From: Desulfobulbaceae bacterium
GTDB lineage: Bacteria > Desulfobacterota > Desulfobulbia > Desulfobulbales > Desulfobulbaceae
Direction: 5' to 3'
NCBI GenBank assembly: GCA_027011235.1
Contig: JALVAI010000030.1
Coordinates: 1-13,781, forward strand
Length of the DNA stretch: 13,781 bases
The notes beneath the pieces are model-generated. The model was given only the letters and a program-made list of their open reading frames with translations, had not been told where the DNA came from and searched no databases. This document shows positions 6,853-13,781 of this stretch, piece after piece; the first letter of the stretch is position 1; each line of letters opens with the position of its first letter. The translations under genes and the position numbers were made by a program.

Positions 6853-8757
6853 TTATTGCTTCATCACCTCAAGGGCGCCGTTGATAATGCCGGCGGTATC
6901 AATACCCGCATCTTTCCACAACACCTCCTGGGGGCCCTGTTCGATAAAGGTGTTGCCGTAACCCAACAGCCGCATGGGGATGTTGATGTGCAATTCTGCC
7001 AACATCTGGAGTACTCCACTGCCAAAGCCGCCCTTTTTGACATTATCTTCAATGGTGACAACCCGGCCGGTCTTTGTTGCCCAATGACTGATGAGTTCAT
7101 TATCAAGCGGTTTGATGAACCTGGGATTGATGACCGCAGCACTGATGCCGAGTTTTTCCAACCCCTCGGCCGCCTCCAGCGCCGGATACACCCGGTTGCC
7201 GATGGGCAGGAGCAGGACATCATCGCCTTCCCGCAACAGTTCCCCCTTGCCGATGGCAAGCGTTTTTTCCGGGGCTTCAAGCTCTACATCGACGCCTTTT
7301 CCGCGCGGATATCGCACAAGAACAGGAGCGCCGTGGTTGATGGCGGTGTACAGCATGTGCTGCAACTCATTTTCGTCCTTGGGCGCCATCATGGTCAGGT
7401 TTGGGATACAGCGAAACAGGGAAAGATCAAAAACGCCGTGATGGGTGGGGCCGTCATCGCCGACCACGCCGCCCCGGTCCAGGGCCAGGGTCACCGGCAG
7501 GTTCGGCAGGCAGACGTCATGGATGACCTGGTCCATGGCCCGCTGCATAAAGGTTGAGTAGACGGCGACCACGGGCCGCAGTCCCTCCATGGCCTGGCCG
7601 GCGGCAAAGGTGACCGCGTGTTGTTCGGCAATGCCGACGTCAAAAAAACGGTCTGGAAATTCCCTGCTGAAATCCATCAGCCCGGTACCTGCGGGCATGG
7701 CGGCGGTAATTGCCGTAATACGTTTGTCTTTCCTGGCCAGGGCGCAGATGGTGTCACCAAATACCTTGGTATAGGAGACAGGCCCGCCCGAACTTTTGGG
7801 TTTGCCGGTGGCAATATCAAAGGGACCGACGCCGTGGTAATCACCAGGGTTGGTTTCCGCCGGTTCATATCCCTTGCCCTTGGTTGTCAACACATGCACA
7901 AGCACTGGGCCGTGGCTGTGTTTTTTGACATTTTGCAGGGTTGTGATCAGATCTTCAAGGTTATGACCGGGGATGGGCCCCACATACTGAAAGCGCAAGG
8001 CCTCGAAAAGCATGCCCGGGGTGAGAAAACTTTTCAGGCTTTCTTCACTTTTTCGCAGGATCTGGAGGATGTTTTCCCCCACCGAGGGCAGGGCCATGAG
8101 ACTGTTTTCAATATGGTCCCGTAACCGCCTTGCTGTTTTGCCGGTGAGTTTTTTGTTGATGAAACTGGACATTGCCCCGACATTGGGGGAGATGGACATT
8201 TCGTTGTCATTGAGGATGACAATCAGGTCCTTGTCCAGATGTCCGGCCTGGTTCAGTCCTTCAAAGGCAAGTCCGGCGGTCATGGAGCCGTCACCAATCA
8301 CGGAAATAACCTTGCGGCAGTTTTTCAGCAGACACTTGCCAACGGCAATACCGAGGCCATAGGAGATGGAGGTTGAACTGTGGCCGGTTTCAACCACGTC
8401 GTAGGGACTTTCTTCCCGCTTGGGAAAGCCGCTGAGACCCTGGTGCTGACGCAGGGTATGAAACCTGTCCCGCCGGCCGGTCAGCAGTTTATGGGCATAG
8501 GTCTGGTGCCCTACGTCCCAGATGATTTTGTCATCAGGCGTATCAAAGACATAATGCAGGGCGATGGTAAGTTCCACCACTCCGAGACAGGGCGCAAGAT
8601 GGCCACCGGTTTCTGAAACGGTATGGATGATTTTGTCCCGTAATTCCTGGGCCAGTTTTTCCAGTTGCGGTGGTGTCAGCTTGCGCAGGTCAACGGGGGA
8701 ATCTATGGTATCAAGCAGATTGGTCTGCGCGTCTGCCTGTGCATTCATCATGAGCAT
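6853..8757 (-). CDS. dxs: 1-deoxy-D-xylulose-5-phosphate synthase
   Basis: The 634-residue protein is full length for Dxs, the thiamine-diphosphate enzyme joining pyruvate and glyceraldehyde 3-phosphate, the first step of the MEP isoprenoid pathway; its product also feeds thiamine and pyridoxal synthesis. The thiamine-diphosphate/Mg2+ site is GDGSMTAG (155-162) with NDN (183-185). WDVGHQTYAHKLLTGR (80-95) and VETGHSSTSISYGLG (122-136) precede it. The transketolase-like central domain has DVGIAEQHAV with the catalytic glutamate at 378, and DRGGVVGDDGPTHHG (427-441). The C-terminal domain is complete (VVTIEDNVKKGGFGSGVL). ATG at 8757 is taken; M3 and M4 are close alternatives, and upstream only a weak GGA is seen. 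xseB lies 80 bases upstream on the same strand, suggesting one operon. The ispA gene often found between them is missing. Confidence 0.97.
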   Translation of the reverse strand: MLMMNAQADAQTNLLDTIDSPVDLRKLTPPQLEKLAQELRDKIIHTVSETGGHLAPCLGVVELTIALHYVFDTPDDKIIWDVGHQTYAHKLLTGRRDRFHTLRQHQGLSGFPKREESPYDVVETGHSSTSISYGLGIAVGKCLLKNCRKVISVIGDGSMTAGLAFEGLNQAGHLDKDLIVILNDNEMSISPNVGAMSSFINKKLTGKTARRLRDHIENSLMALPSVGENILQILRKSEESLKSFLTPGMLFEALRFQYVGPIPGHNLEDLITTLQNVKKHSHGPVLVHVLTTKGKGYEPAETNPGDYHGVGPFDIATGKPKSSGGPVSYTKVFGDTICALARKDKRITAITAAMPAGTGLMDFSREFPDRFFDVGIAEQHAVTFAAGQAMEGLRPVVAVYSTFMQRAMDQVIHDVCLPNLPVTLALDRGGVVGDDGPTHHGVFDLSLFRCIPNLTMMAPKDENELQHMLYTAINHGAPVLVRYPRGKGVDVELEAPEKTLAIGKGELLREGDDVLLLPIGNRVYPALEAAEGLEKLGISAAVINPRFIKPLDNELISHWATKTGRVVTIEDNVKKGGFGSGVLQMLAELHINIPMRLLGYGNTFIEQGPQEVLWKDAGIDTAGIINGALEVMKQ

Positions 8758-8837
8758 AGAGATGGTTCCGGGTAGAAGTTTTGTGATACTCCAGGAAAAA
8801 AGATAGTTTCACCGGCTATTTGGTTTGAATATTTTCC

Positions 8838-9062
8838 TCAAAAGGTTTCCTCAAAGGGTTCGGCCTGTAGATGATCTTCCTTTTTCAGCAACAGGTCAAC
8901 CCTGGTTTTCGCCTCTTCAAGTTTCTGGTTGCAGAATTCGACCAGGGCAATTCCTTCATCGAATTTTTTCAGACTTTTTTCAAGGCTGAGTTCTCCCCCT
9001 TCAAGTTCATCCGTGATGGATTCAAGGCGGGACAGCGCAGTTTCAAAGGTTTTTTTTGCCAT
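8838..9062 (-). CDS. xseB: Exodeoxyribonuclease VII small subunit
   Basis: From ATG at 9062 the product is 74 residues, MAKKTFETALSRLESITDELE..., the usual size for XseB (70-85). It binds XseA to form exonuclease VII, which degrades single-stranded DNA in the cytoplasm. The family pattern is visible: FETALSRLESITDELEGGELSLEKSLKKFDEGIALVEFCNQKLEEAKTRV, two amphipathic helices with GELSLEKSL at the turn. The open frame extends upstream to a GTG at 9134 (98 residues), but the extra 24 residues (rich in R, Y, H) are not part of the family and neither start has a good ribosome binding site, so the ATG is preferred. xseA is not in the window. The stop is 80 bases before dxs on the same strand. The 166-base gap before xerC on the other strand should hold divergent promoters. 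Confidence 0.9.
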   Translation of the reverse strand: MAKKTFETALSRLESITDELEGGELSLEKSLKKFDEGIALVEFCNQKLEEAKTRVDLLLKKEDHLQAEPFEETF

Positions 9063-9228
9063 ATCGATGCGATGCCGGTAGTAACGGAGAATGTGATATT
9101 TTTCCCGGCGTGTTGTGTACCAGGCGCCAATCACGCTGTGGTAGCCGATCGGACTTTACAAAATGGTCCTATGAAGATAATCTGGCTATATTAAACCGTA
9201 ATTATATCGCTTTCAAGGGTTCTTTTTT

Positions 9229-10149
9229 ATGTCTTCCTTTGTTGATGCATTTCACGACTGGCTGCGGGTGGAACGCGGATATTCGCCCAGGACCGTTGAT
9301 TCCTACCTGGCCGATATCAGAGAACTCTATCTTTTCTGTCAACTAAACGGTCAGCTCGATCCATGGCAAAGGGAAACATTGCGCAGATTTATCGGTTCCC
9401 TGCACGGAAAAAATTCAGCAGCCTCTGTTGCCCGCAAGTTATCGGCGCTTCGAACCTTTTTCAGGTTTTTACAGATCCGGGGAGAAATTGATAAAAATCC
9501 GCTTCAAGGTATTGCCAATCCCCGCCTGGTCCGCTATATTCCTTCGTTTCTAACCGTGGATGAGGTCTTCTGCCTGCTCGATGCTCCCGGAGACCGGGAC
9601 AGTCTGGCCCTGCGGGACAAGGCCATCATGGAATTGCTGTACGCGACCGGCATGCGGGTGTCAGAAGTTGTTGCATGCAATATGAACGACCTTGATTTTG
9701 ATCTTGGTATGGTTAAGGTTACGGGTAAAGGAAACAAGGAACGGATTGTTCCCTTTGGTCGGGCCGCGGAAGAGGCATTGCGCCGCTACTTTCCCCAACG
9801 GCAAGCCCTTGTTACGGCACGGGCCGCCCGGGGCCGACCACCGGAAAAAGACGCCCTTTTTCTGAACAACCGGGGCAGCCGTCTTACTGCCCGCAGTGTG
9901 GAAAGGATGATCTCAGGTTATGGCCGGCGGGCCGGTATCCAGGTGGCAGTCACCCCGCATGCACTCCGCCACTCATTTGCCACCCATCTGCTTGAAATGG
10001 GGGCTGATCTGCGAACGGTCCAGGAACTACTCGGGCATGTCAGCCTATCGACAACCCAAAAGTATACCCATGTCAATATGGATCATCTGACCCGGGTCTA
10101 TGATGCTGCCCATCCACTGGCTGCGGATAACAGCAATCATTCATCATAA
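9229..10149 (+). CDS. xerC: Tyrosine recombinase XerC/XerD family
   Basis: The 306-residue protein has the N-terminal SAM-like core-binding domain (about 2-88, FHDWLRVERGYSPRTVDSYLADI) and the C-terminal catalytic domain (about 105-295). All catalytic residues can be seen: R143 (TGMRVSEV), K167 (GKGNKER), H244 and R247 (HALRHSFATHLLE), H270 (LLGHVSLSTTQKYTH) and the nucleophile Y279. Xer enzymes resolve chromosome dimers at dif together with FtsK. XerC is favoured over XerD because hslV and hslU follow, as in codV-clpQ-clpY of Firmicutes; sequence alone does not settle it. ATG at 9229 follows an AAGGG ribosome binding site (9215-9219). TTTACA (9155-9160) and GATAAT (9176-9181) could be promoter boxes, but their 15-base spacing is short. 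No phage genes surround it, so a housekeeping role is more likely than an integrase. Confidence 0.9.
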   Translation: MSSFVDAFHDWLRVERGYSPRTVDSYLADIRELYLFCQLNGQLDPWQRETLRRFIGSLHGKNSAASVARKLSALRTFFRFLQIRGEIDKNPLQGIANPRLVRYIPSFLTVDEVFCLLDAPGDRDSLALRDKAIMELLYATGMRVSEVVACNMNDLDFDLGMVKVTGKGNKERIVPFGRAAEEALRRYFPQRQALVTARAARGRPPEKDALFLNNRGSRLTARSVERMISGYGRRAGIQVAVTPHALRHSFATHLLEMGADLRTVQELLGHVSLSTTQKYTHVNMDHLTRVYDAAHPLAADNSNHSS

Positions 10150-10197
10150 AAGTATTGTACACGGCGCCACCCCTGTTCTTCAGCCGGGAAAATCATA

Positions 10198-10202
10198 GAG
10201 GA
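10198..10202 (+). promoter_or_regulatory. Ribosome binding site deciding the hslV start
   Basis: GAGGA stands three bases before ATG at 10206 and places the hslV start there, not at the GTG at 10155, which would add 17 residues foreign to the family and has no Shine-Dalgarno sequence. The spacing is shorter than usual. Confidence 0.6.
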
Positions 10203-10205
10203 ACC

Positions 10206-10739
10206 ATGCAACAGATACGTTCAACCACCATTCTCGCCCTCCGTCACCGGGATGAAATAGTTGTTGCCGGTGATGGCCAGGTCAGTCTTGGCCCCACGAT
10301 CATCAAACATCAGGCGCGGAAGGTCAGACGGCTCTACCACGACAAGGTCATTACCGGATTTGCCGGCTCAACGGCCGATGCCCTGACCCTGTATGACAAG
10401 CTGGAACAGAAACTGGAACAGTTCAACGGCAACCTGCTCCGGTCCGCCGTGGAACTTGCCAAGGACTGGCGGACCGATAAATATCTGCGCCGCCTTGAGG
10501 CCATGCTTATCGCCGTCAACAGGGAAAGTTCCCTGCTACTGTCAGGGACCGGCGATGTTATCGAGGCCGACGACGGCATCCTTGCCATTGGCTCCGGCGG
10601 GCCCTATGCCCAGGCCGCGGCATCAGCCCTGATCAACCACAGCGATCTTGACGCGGAATCCATTGCCCGTGCCGCCATGGAGATTGCCGGATCCATCTGT
10701 GTCTATACCAACAGGCAGATTATCATAGAAAAAATTTGA
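10206..10739 (+). CDS. hslV: ATP-dependent protease HslVU, peptidase subunit HslV
   Basis: From ATG at 10206 the product has 177 residues, standard for HslV, the two-ring threonine peptidase that works with the HslU ATPase to degrade misfolded and regulatory proteins in the cytoplasm. The N-terminus is MQQIRSTTILALRHRDEIVV; aligned with other HslV proteins the catalytic threonine is T7, so six residues (MQQIRS) would be removed as a short propeptide. AGDGQVSLGPTIIKHQARKVRRL, ITGFAGSTADALTLYDKLE and AIGSGGPYAQAAASAL are conserved family blocks. It lies 56 bases after xerC, probably in the same operon; hslU begins 124 bases downstream. An upstream GTG frame from 10155 is rejected as start. Nothing is missing or broken. 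Confidence 0.96.
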   Translation: MQQIRSTTILALRHRDEIVVAGDGQVSLGPTIIKHQARKVRRLYHDKVITGFAGSTADALTLYDKLEQKLEQFNGNLLRSAVELAKDWRTDKYLRRLEAMLIAVNRESSLLLSGTGDVIEADDGILAIGSGGPYAQAAASALINHSDLDAESIARAAMEIAGSICVYTNRQIIIEKI

Positions 10740-10827
10740 TCATTGATTCGGGAAAGATCACAGGCCATCGATATTTTTTCCTGACCAACGGGTTGCCAAA
10801 TCCCGAGAATGCAAATTCAGAGAATTT

Positions 10828-10845
10828 TTTTGTTCCAGAACAAAA
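10828..10845. promoter_or_regulatory. Inverted repeat upstream of hslU, possible operator
   Basis: TTTTGTTCCAGAACAAAA has perfect 8-base arms around CA and lies 18 bases before the hslU start, in the 124-base gap between hslV and hslU. As DNA it could bind a dimeric regulator; as RNA it would form a 7-pair, mostly A-U stem with a CCAG loop just before the ribosome binding site (AAGGGA, 10853-10858). It lacks the features of an intrinsic terminator on the plus strand. The function is not established. Confidence 0.3.
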
Positions 10846-10863
10846 TCCAGCTAAGGGACAAGC

Positions 10864-12279
10864 ATGAAAAAAAGAGAACAATCGCTTACGCCCAGGGAGA
10901 TCGTCGAGGCCCTGGACAGATATATTATCGGCCAGGATGACGCCAAACGCTCCGTTGGTATTGCCCTGCGCAACCGCTGGCGCCGGCAGCAGGTTGATCC
11001 CCGCCTGCGGGATGAAATAGCGCCGAAAAATATCATCATGATCGGGCCGACCGGGGTCGGCAAAACCGAAATTGCCCGGCGTCTGGCCCATCTTGCCCGC
11101 TCCCCTTTTCTCAAGGTCGAGGCCTCGAAATTTACCGAGGTCGGCTATGTTGGCCGTGATGTCGAGTCCATGGTGCGTGATCTGCTGCAACTGGCAATTA
11201 CCATGGTCTCAAAAGAAGAGGAGGAAAATGTTGCTGAAAAGGCCGAACAGATGGCGGAAGAGCGGCTTCTCGATCTCCTCCTGCCCTCGCCCGGAGTACG
11301 GCCTCCTGACCATACGCCGGCTGGTGAAAATGTCCTGGCCCTTGATTACAGAGGCCAACAGGCAGTCCCGGGCTATCCACCGCAGGACCAGGACATGACC
11401 CGGGAAAAGCTGCGCCGGATGCTGCGTTCCGGAGAACTTGACAAGCGTCTTGTCGAACTTGACGTGACCGCGCCGGCGGCCGCGCCCATGGTGGAGGTCT
11501 TTTCCGCATCAGGGATGGAGGAGATGCAATCCTCGCTTCAGGACGCCTTTTCCAAATTTTTTCCCAAGAAAAAGCAGAAACGAAAAATCCCGGTTCCCGA
11601 GGCCTTGGAATTTCTCAAGAAAGAAGAGGCTGAACGGCTGGTTGACATGGAAAGTGTGACTGAAAAGGCCATTCGTAAAACCGAGCAGTCCGGGATTATC
11701 TTTCTTGATGAAATCGATAAGATTGCCTCGCGGGGCAGTGGCGGTTCCAGCTCTCCGGAGGTCTCCCGCGAAGGGGTACAGCGCGACCTTCTGCCCATTG
11801 TCGAAGGCACCACGGTCCACACCAAGCATGGCATGGTGCGCACCGACCATATTTTGTTCATCGCCAGCGGCGCCTTTCATCTGAGCAAGCCGTCTGATCT
11901 GGTGCCGGAACTGCAGGGCCGTTTCCCCATCCGGGTGGAACTCAATGCCCTGGGTGAAAAGGAGTTTTTCCGGATACTGACCGAACCGCAGAACGCCTTG
12001 ATCAAGCAGTATACGGCCCTGATGGCGACCGAGGGCATTGAATTACATTTTGAAGAGGCCGCCATACATGAGATGGCAGCCATTGCCGTCCAGGTCAACC
12101 AGAAGACCGAGGATATCGGGGCCCGCCGGCTGCATACCATTATGGAACGGGTACTGGATGAACTCTCTTTTGATGCCCCGGAACGGGAGGAGAAGGTGTT
12201 TACGGTGACAGCCGACTATGTTCGCAAACAGCTGGCCGATATTTCCGACAATGAAGATTTGAGCAGGTATATTCTGTAG
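10864..12279 (+). CDS. hslU: ATP-dependent protease HslVU, ATPase subunit HslU
   Basis: The 471-residue AAA+ protein is the unfoldase that feeds substrates to HslV. The N-terminus has LTPREIVEALDRYIIGQDDAKRSV (8-31). Walker A is GPTGVGKT (61-68), the pore loop GYVG (94-97), Walker B IIFLDEID (278-285), and the sensor/arginine region GAFHLSKPSDLVPELQGRFP (336-355). Sensor 2 is GARRLHT (419-425). The intermediate (I) domain, about 112-240, contains a charged helix (SKEEEENVAEKAEQMAEERL) and a proline-rich linker. The C-terminus EDLSRYIL is the conserved tail that docks into HslV and switches on the peptidase. Start ATG at 10864 has AAGGGA five bases upstream. The 124-base gap from hslV is longer than usual for this pair and may hold an internal control site. 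Confidence 0.97.
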   Translation: MKKREQSLTPREIVEALDRYIIGQDDAKRSVGIALRNRWRRQQVDPRLRDEIAPKNIIMIGPTGVGKTEIARRLAHLARSPFLKVEASKFTEVGYVGRDVESMVRDLLQLAITMVSKEEEENVAEKAEQMAEERLLDLLLPSPGVRPPDHTPAGENVLALDYRGQQAVPGYPPQDQDMTREKLRRMLRSGELDKRLVELDVTAPAAAPMVEVFSASGMEEMQSSLQDAFSKFFPKKKQKRKIPVPEALEFLKKEEAERLVDMESVTEKAIRKTEQSGIIFLDEIDKIASRGSGGSSSPEVSREGVQRDLLPIVEGTTVHTKHGMVRTDHILFIASGAFHLSKPSDLVPELQGRFPIRVELNALGEKEFFRILTEPQNALIKQYTALMATEGIELHFEEAAIHEMAAIAVQVNQKTEDIGARRLHTIMERVLDELSFDAPEREEKVFTVTADYVRKQLADISDNEDLSRYIL

Positions 12280-12362
12280 ATCGGCATGGCTGGACCAGGT
12301 TATATGGTTGTAGCCGCAACAAACGATGAAATAACCACGATCGCCATTATTTCGTGGCCGAT
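12280..12362 (+). other. Possible folded leader between hslU and the zinc-ribbon gene
   Basis: ATCGGC directly after the hslU stop (12280-12285) can pair with GCCGAT (12357-12362). Inside, two mutually exclusive hairpins are possible: ATGAAATAA/TTATTTCGT (12326-12334 with 12347-12355, one G-U) and CCACGA/TCGTGG (12335-12340 with 12352-12357). GTTG/CAAC forms another small one near 12307-12320. Alternative stems resemble attenuators, but no U-tract follows. It may be chance, a transcript end of hslU, or a leader of the next gene. Confidence 0.25.
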
Positions 12363-12392
12363 TTCAGGAAAAGTTGAGCAGGGAGGGGAGGC

Positions 12393-12920
12393 ATGAAATT
12401 TCATATTGAAGACGATTTAAAGTACTGTCCGCGTTGTCATGATGAATACCGCGCCGAAATAGAGACCTGCGCGGCCTGTGAAATTCCTCTGTTGACCGGC
12501 GCGGCCATGCGGGCCATGCTGGATGAAAAAAACAAAGGGAAGAAAAACCGCAGCATGGAGATCAGCCCGGACGAAGAACTGATCGACATCCGCAAGGGCC
12601 CGGTGCTGGCAATGAAGGAGTTGCAGAAAGTCCTTGCCGATCATCATCTGCCCTCTCTGGTCGTCAATGAAAAGAGCGGCTGTGGTCAGGGCTGTTGTGG
12701 GCCCGAGCTTCTGCTTCGGGTGCGGTTAAGCGATATCCAGGAGGTGATGGCGGTCCTTGAAGAAGAACATGCCCGCTCAACCGCTCTTGCCGAACATGAC
12801 ACCAGCCACGTGGATGCGGTTTTCAACACCCATGCCGAGCAGGCAACCTGTCCTGCCTGCGGTTGTACCTTTCCAACAACCCGGCCTACCTGCCCGGACT
12901 GCGGTCTCTGCTTTGCCTGA
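12393..12920 (+). CDS. Cysteine-rich double zinc-ribbon protein of unknown function
   Basis: This 175-residue protein has three parts. An N-terminal zinc-ribbon-like knuckle pair has C12-P-R-C15 and C26-A-A-C29. A middle α/β-looking region (about 63-130, LIDIRKGPVLAMKELQKVLADHHLPSLVVNE...LLLRVRLSDIQEVMAVLEEE) recalls the small DUF2007-type signal-transducing fold, but I cannot confirm this. It carries an inserted GCGQGCCG motif with C97, C101 and C102. The C-terminal ribbon has C153-P-A-C156 and C167-P-D-C170. No membrane segment or signal peptide is visible, so it is probably cytoplasmic. The two ribbons may each bind zinc, and the central cysteines may bind metal or be redox-active; both are inference. 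The ATG follows a strong GGAGGGGAGG sequence (12382-12390). It lies 113 bases after hslU and converges with dnaE. Confidence 0.8.
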   Translation: MKFHIEDDLKYCPRCHDEYRAEIETCAACEIPLLTGAAMRAMLDEKNKGKKNRSMEISPDEELIDIRKGPVLAMKELQKVLADHHLPSLVVNEKSGCGQGCCGPELLLRVRLSDIQEVMAVLEEEHARSTALAEHDTSHVDAVFNTHAEQATCPACGCTFPTTRPTCPDCGLCFA

Positions 12921-12978
12921 TGGACGACGCGAGCCGCCTATACTAAGAACCGGGTCCAAATCGGGTAACAGGCTCGTC

Positions 12979-13781
12979 TTAAGCGGCTTTTCCTGACCAT
13001 TGCCTGCTCTTTTTCTCTCTCCTGCGGACCTCGGCGGGTTTTGTCTGTATTTCCACCCCATTTTCGCCGCAGAGTTCGGCCATGGAATGAAGAAAAGCAG
13101 GGCTTGGCTGGATGGCCATATCCTTGAGCACCTCGATGTCCACCTCTCCCCGACCGTCAAAGTGCAGGGTCAGGTTGACGGGCACCTTGCCGTGAAAGGA
13201 ATAGAGCATTTCCTTGATCTGTTCCATGTGCTGGCGGGAGGTCTTGTCCGCCTGCAGACGGATAACGGTTTTTTCTGTATATTTGGCAAAGGCGTCTTCC
13301 AGCCGGTCAATTGACTGGGCAATGATCTTGGCGCCCCGCTCGCCTTGTTGTACCGTTCCCAGCACGATGAGCGGTTCTTCGCCGCCGAGGAGGTGGGAGC
13401 ATTGGGCAAAGGTCGAAGGAAAGACAATCACCTCCACCCGGGAGGTCATATCTTCCAGCACGGTAAAGGCCATTTGCTCACCCTTGCGTGATTTATGCTC
13501 CTTGACCTGCTGGATCAGACCGCCAACCCTGACCGGTTGGCCGTCGCGCCAGCCCTCGAGATGTTCGATGTCCGTGTCAACCACTCTTCTGATGTCGGGC
13601 ATCACCGCTTCCAGGGGATGGCCGGTCAGGAAAAAGCCCACGGTTTCCTTCTCATGGGTGAGTTTTTTCAGCTCGGGCCAGTCCTCGATATCGGGCAGCT
13701 CAATTTCCTGTTCCCTGCCGGCGGCAGATTCAGGACCGGCCAGGGCAAAGAGGTTCATCTGGCCGCTCATCCGATCCCGCT
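12979..13781 (-). CDS. dnaE: DNA polymerase III alpha subunit (C-terminal part; 5' end outside window)
   Basis: The minus-strand frame is open to the window edge, so about 267 C-terminal residues are seen, read from RDRMSGQMNLFALAG. The catalytic PHP, palm and finger domains would lie beyond the window. The part seen begins at the end of the helix-hairpin-helix/linker region with the typical SGQMNLFA and KETVGFFLTGHPLEAV. Then comes the OB-fold (RVGGLIQQVKEHKSRKGEQMAFTVLEDMTSRVEVIVFP...AKIIAQSIDRLEDA), which binds single-stranded DNA. The last domain (ALTLHFDGRGEVD-like region to the end) is where the tau subunit binds in E. coli. DnaE is the replicative polymerase subunit of the chromosome. 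The C-terminus is basic (RRREKKSRQWSGKAA). It converges with the zinc-ribbon gene; the 58-base gap has only weak inverted repeats and no clear terminator. Confidence 0.94.
   Translation of the reverse strand, partial: RDRMSGQMNLFALAGPESAAGREQEIELPDIEDWPELKKLTHEKETVGFFLTGHPLEAVMPDIRRVVDTDIEHLEGWRDGQPVRVGGLIQQVKEHKSRKGEQMAFTVLEDMTSRVEVIVFPSTFAQCSHLLGGEEPLIVLGTVQQGERGAKIIAQSIDRLEDAFAKYTEKTVIRLQADKTSRQHMEQIKEMLYSFHGKVPVNLTLHFDGRGEVDIEVLKDMAIQPSPAFLHSMAELCGENGVEIQTKPAEVRRREKKSRQWSGKAA

Noticed and set aside
6856..7557. Plus-strand open frame of 233 codons opposite dxs
   Set aside because: Shadow of the dxs C-terminal domain; no family motifs.
9063..9134. Upstream GTG start for xseB giving 98 residues
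   Set aside because: The additional 24 residues do not belong to the XseB family and no ribosome binding site precedes the GTG.
9229..10149. Phage or integrative-element integrase
   Set aside because: Length, motifs and the hslVU neighbours fit a housekeeping Xer protein; no tRNA, attachment repeats or phage genes nearby.
10155..10205. Upstream GTG start for hslV
   Set aside because: Adds 17 residues not found in HslV; GAGGA just before ATG 10206 marks the true start.
12921..12978. Terminator between the zinc-ribbon gene and dnaE
   Set aside because: GAGCC (12931-12935) and GGCTC (12971-12975) can pair, but across 35 bases and without a T-tract on either side.

Overview
The window carries housekeeping genes of a Gram-negative bacterium with a moderately GC-rich genome. 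Protein style and gene content point to Desulfobacterota, most likely the Desulfobulbales: an EF-G-like paralogue coupled to a Mog/MoaB gene, an xerC-hslV-hslU cluster, and xseB followed by dxs. This placement is inferred from sequence character; no rRNA or other marker is present. I see no tRNA, rRNA, CRISPR array, prophage or transposase gene. No clearly new protein system is visible. The least explained parts are non-coding.

Layout. (1) 2-1587, + strand: the 3' part of an EF-G-like GTPase gene overlaps a molybdopterin adenylyltransferase gene by 4 bases. (2) 1588-1761: a convergent gap holding a double-hairpin, REP-like element. (3) 1762-2823, - strand: purM. (4) 2824-3084: an AT-rich divergent gap, then a small DUF2065 membrane protein (3085-3285). 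(5) 3286-6097, + strand: a 299-base gap, mgtE (Mg2+ channel/transporter), and 11 bases later a membrane-anchored HtrA/Deg-type serine protease. (6) 6174-6310: an imperfect palindrome of about 137 bases with internal hairpins, ending exactly at the start of a DUF3465 gene (6311-6775). (7) 6853-9062, - strand: xseB then dxs. (8) 9229-12279, + strand: xerC, hslV, hslU. (9) 12393-12920, + strand: a cysteine-rich double zinc-ribbon protein of unknown function. (10) 12979 to the window end, - strand: the C-terminal part of dnaE.

Functional links. xerC, hslV and hslU have the same order as codV-clpQ-clpY of Firmicutes: a chromosome-dimer-type recombinase beside a complete ATP-dependent protease. xseB and dxs are neighbours in the common xseB-ispA-dxs arrangement, but ispA is absent here. 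mgtE and the HtrA-like protease are probably co-transcribed and both act at the inner membrane. The EF-G-like gene and mog are probably translationally coupled.

The palindromic element at 6174-6310 deserves most attention. Its 31-pair outer stem contains six G-T positions that pair only as G-U in the + strand transcript, so it may be a structured RNA, a palindromic mobile element, or both.
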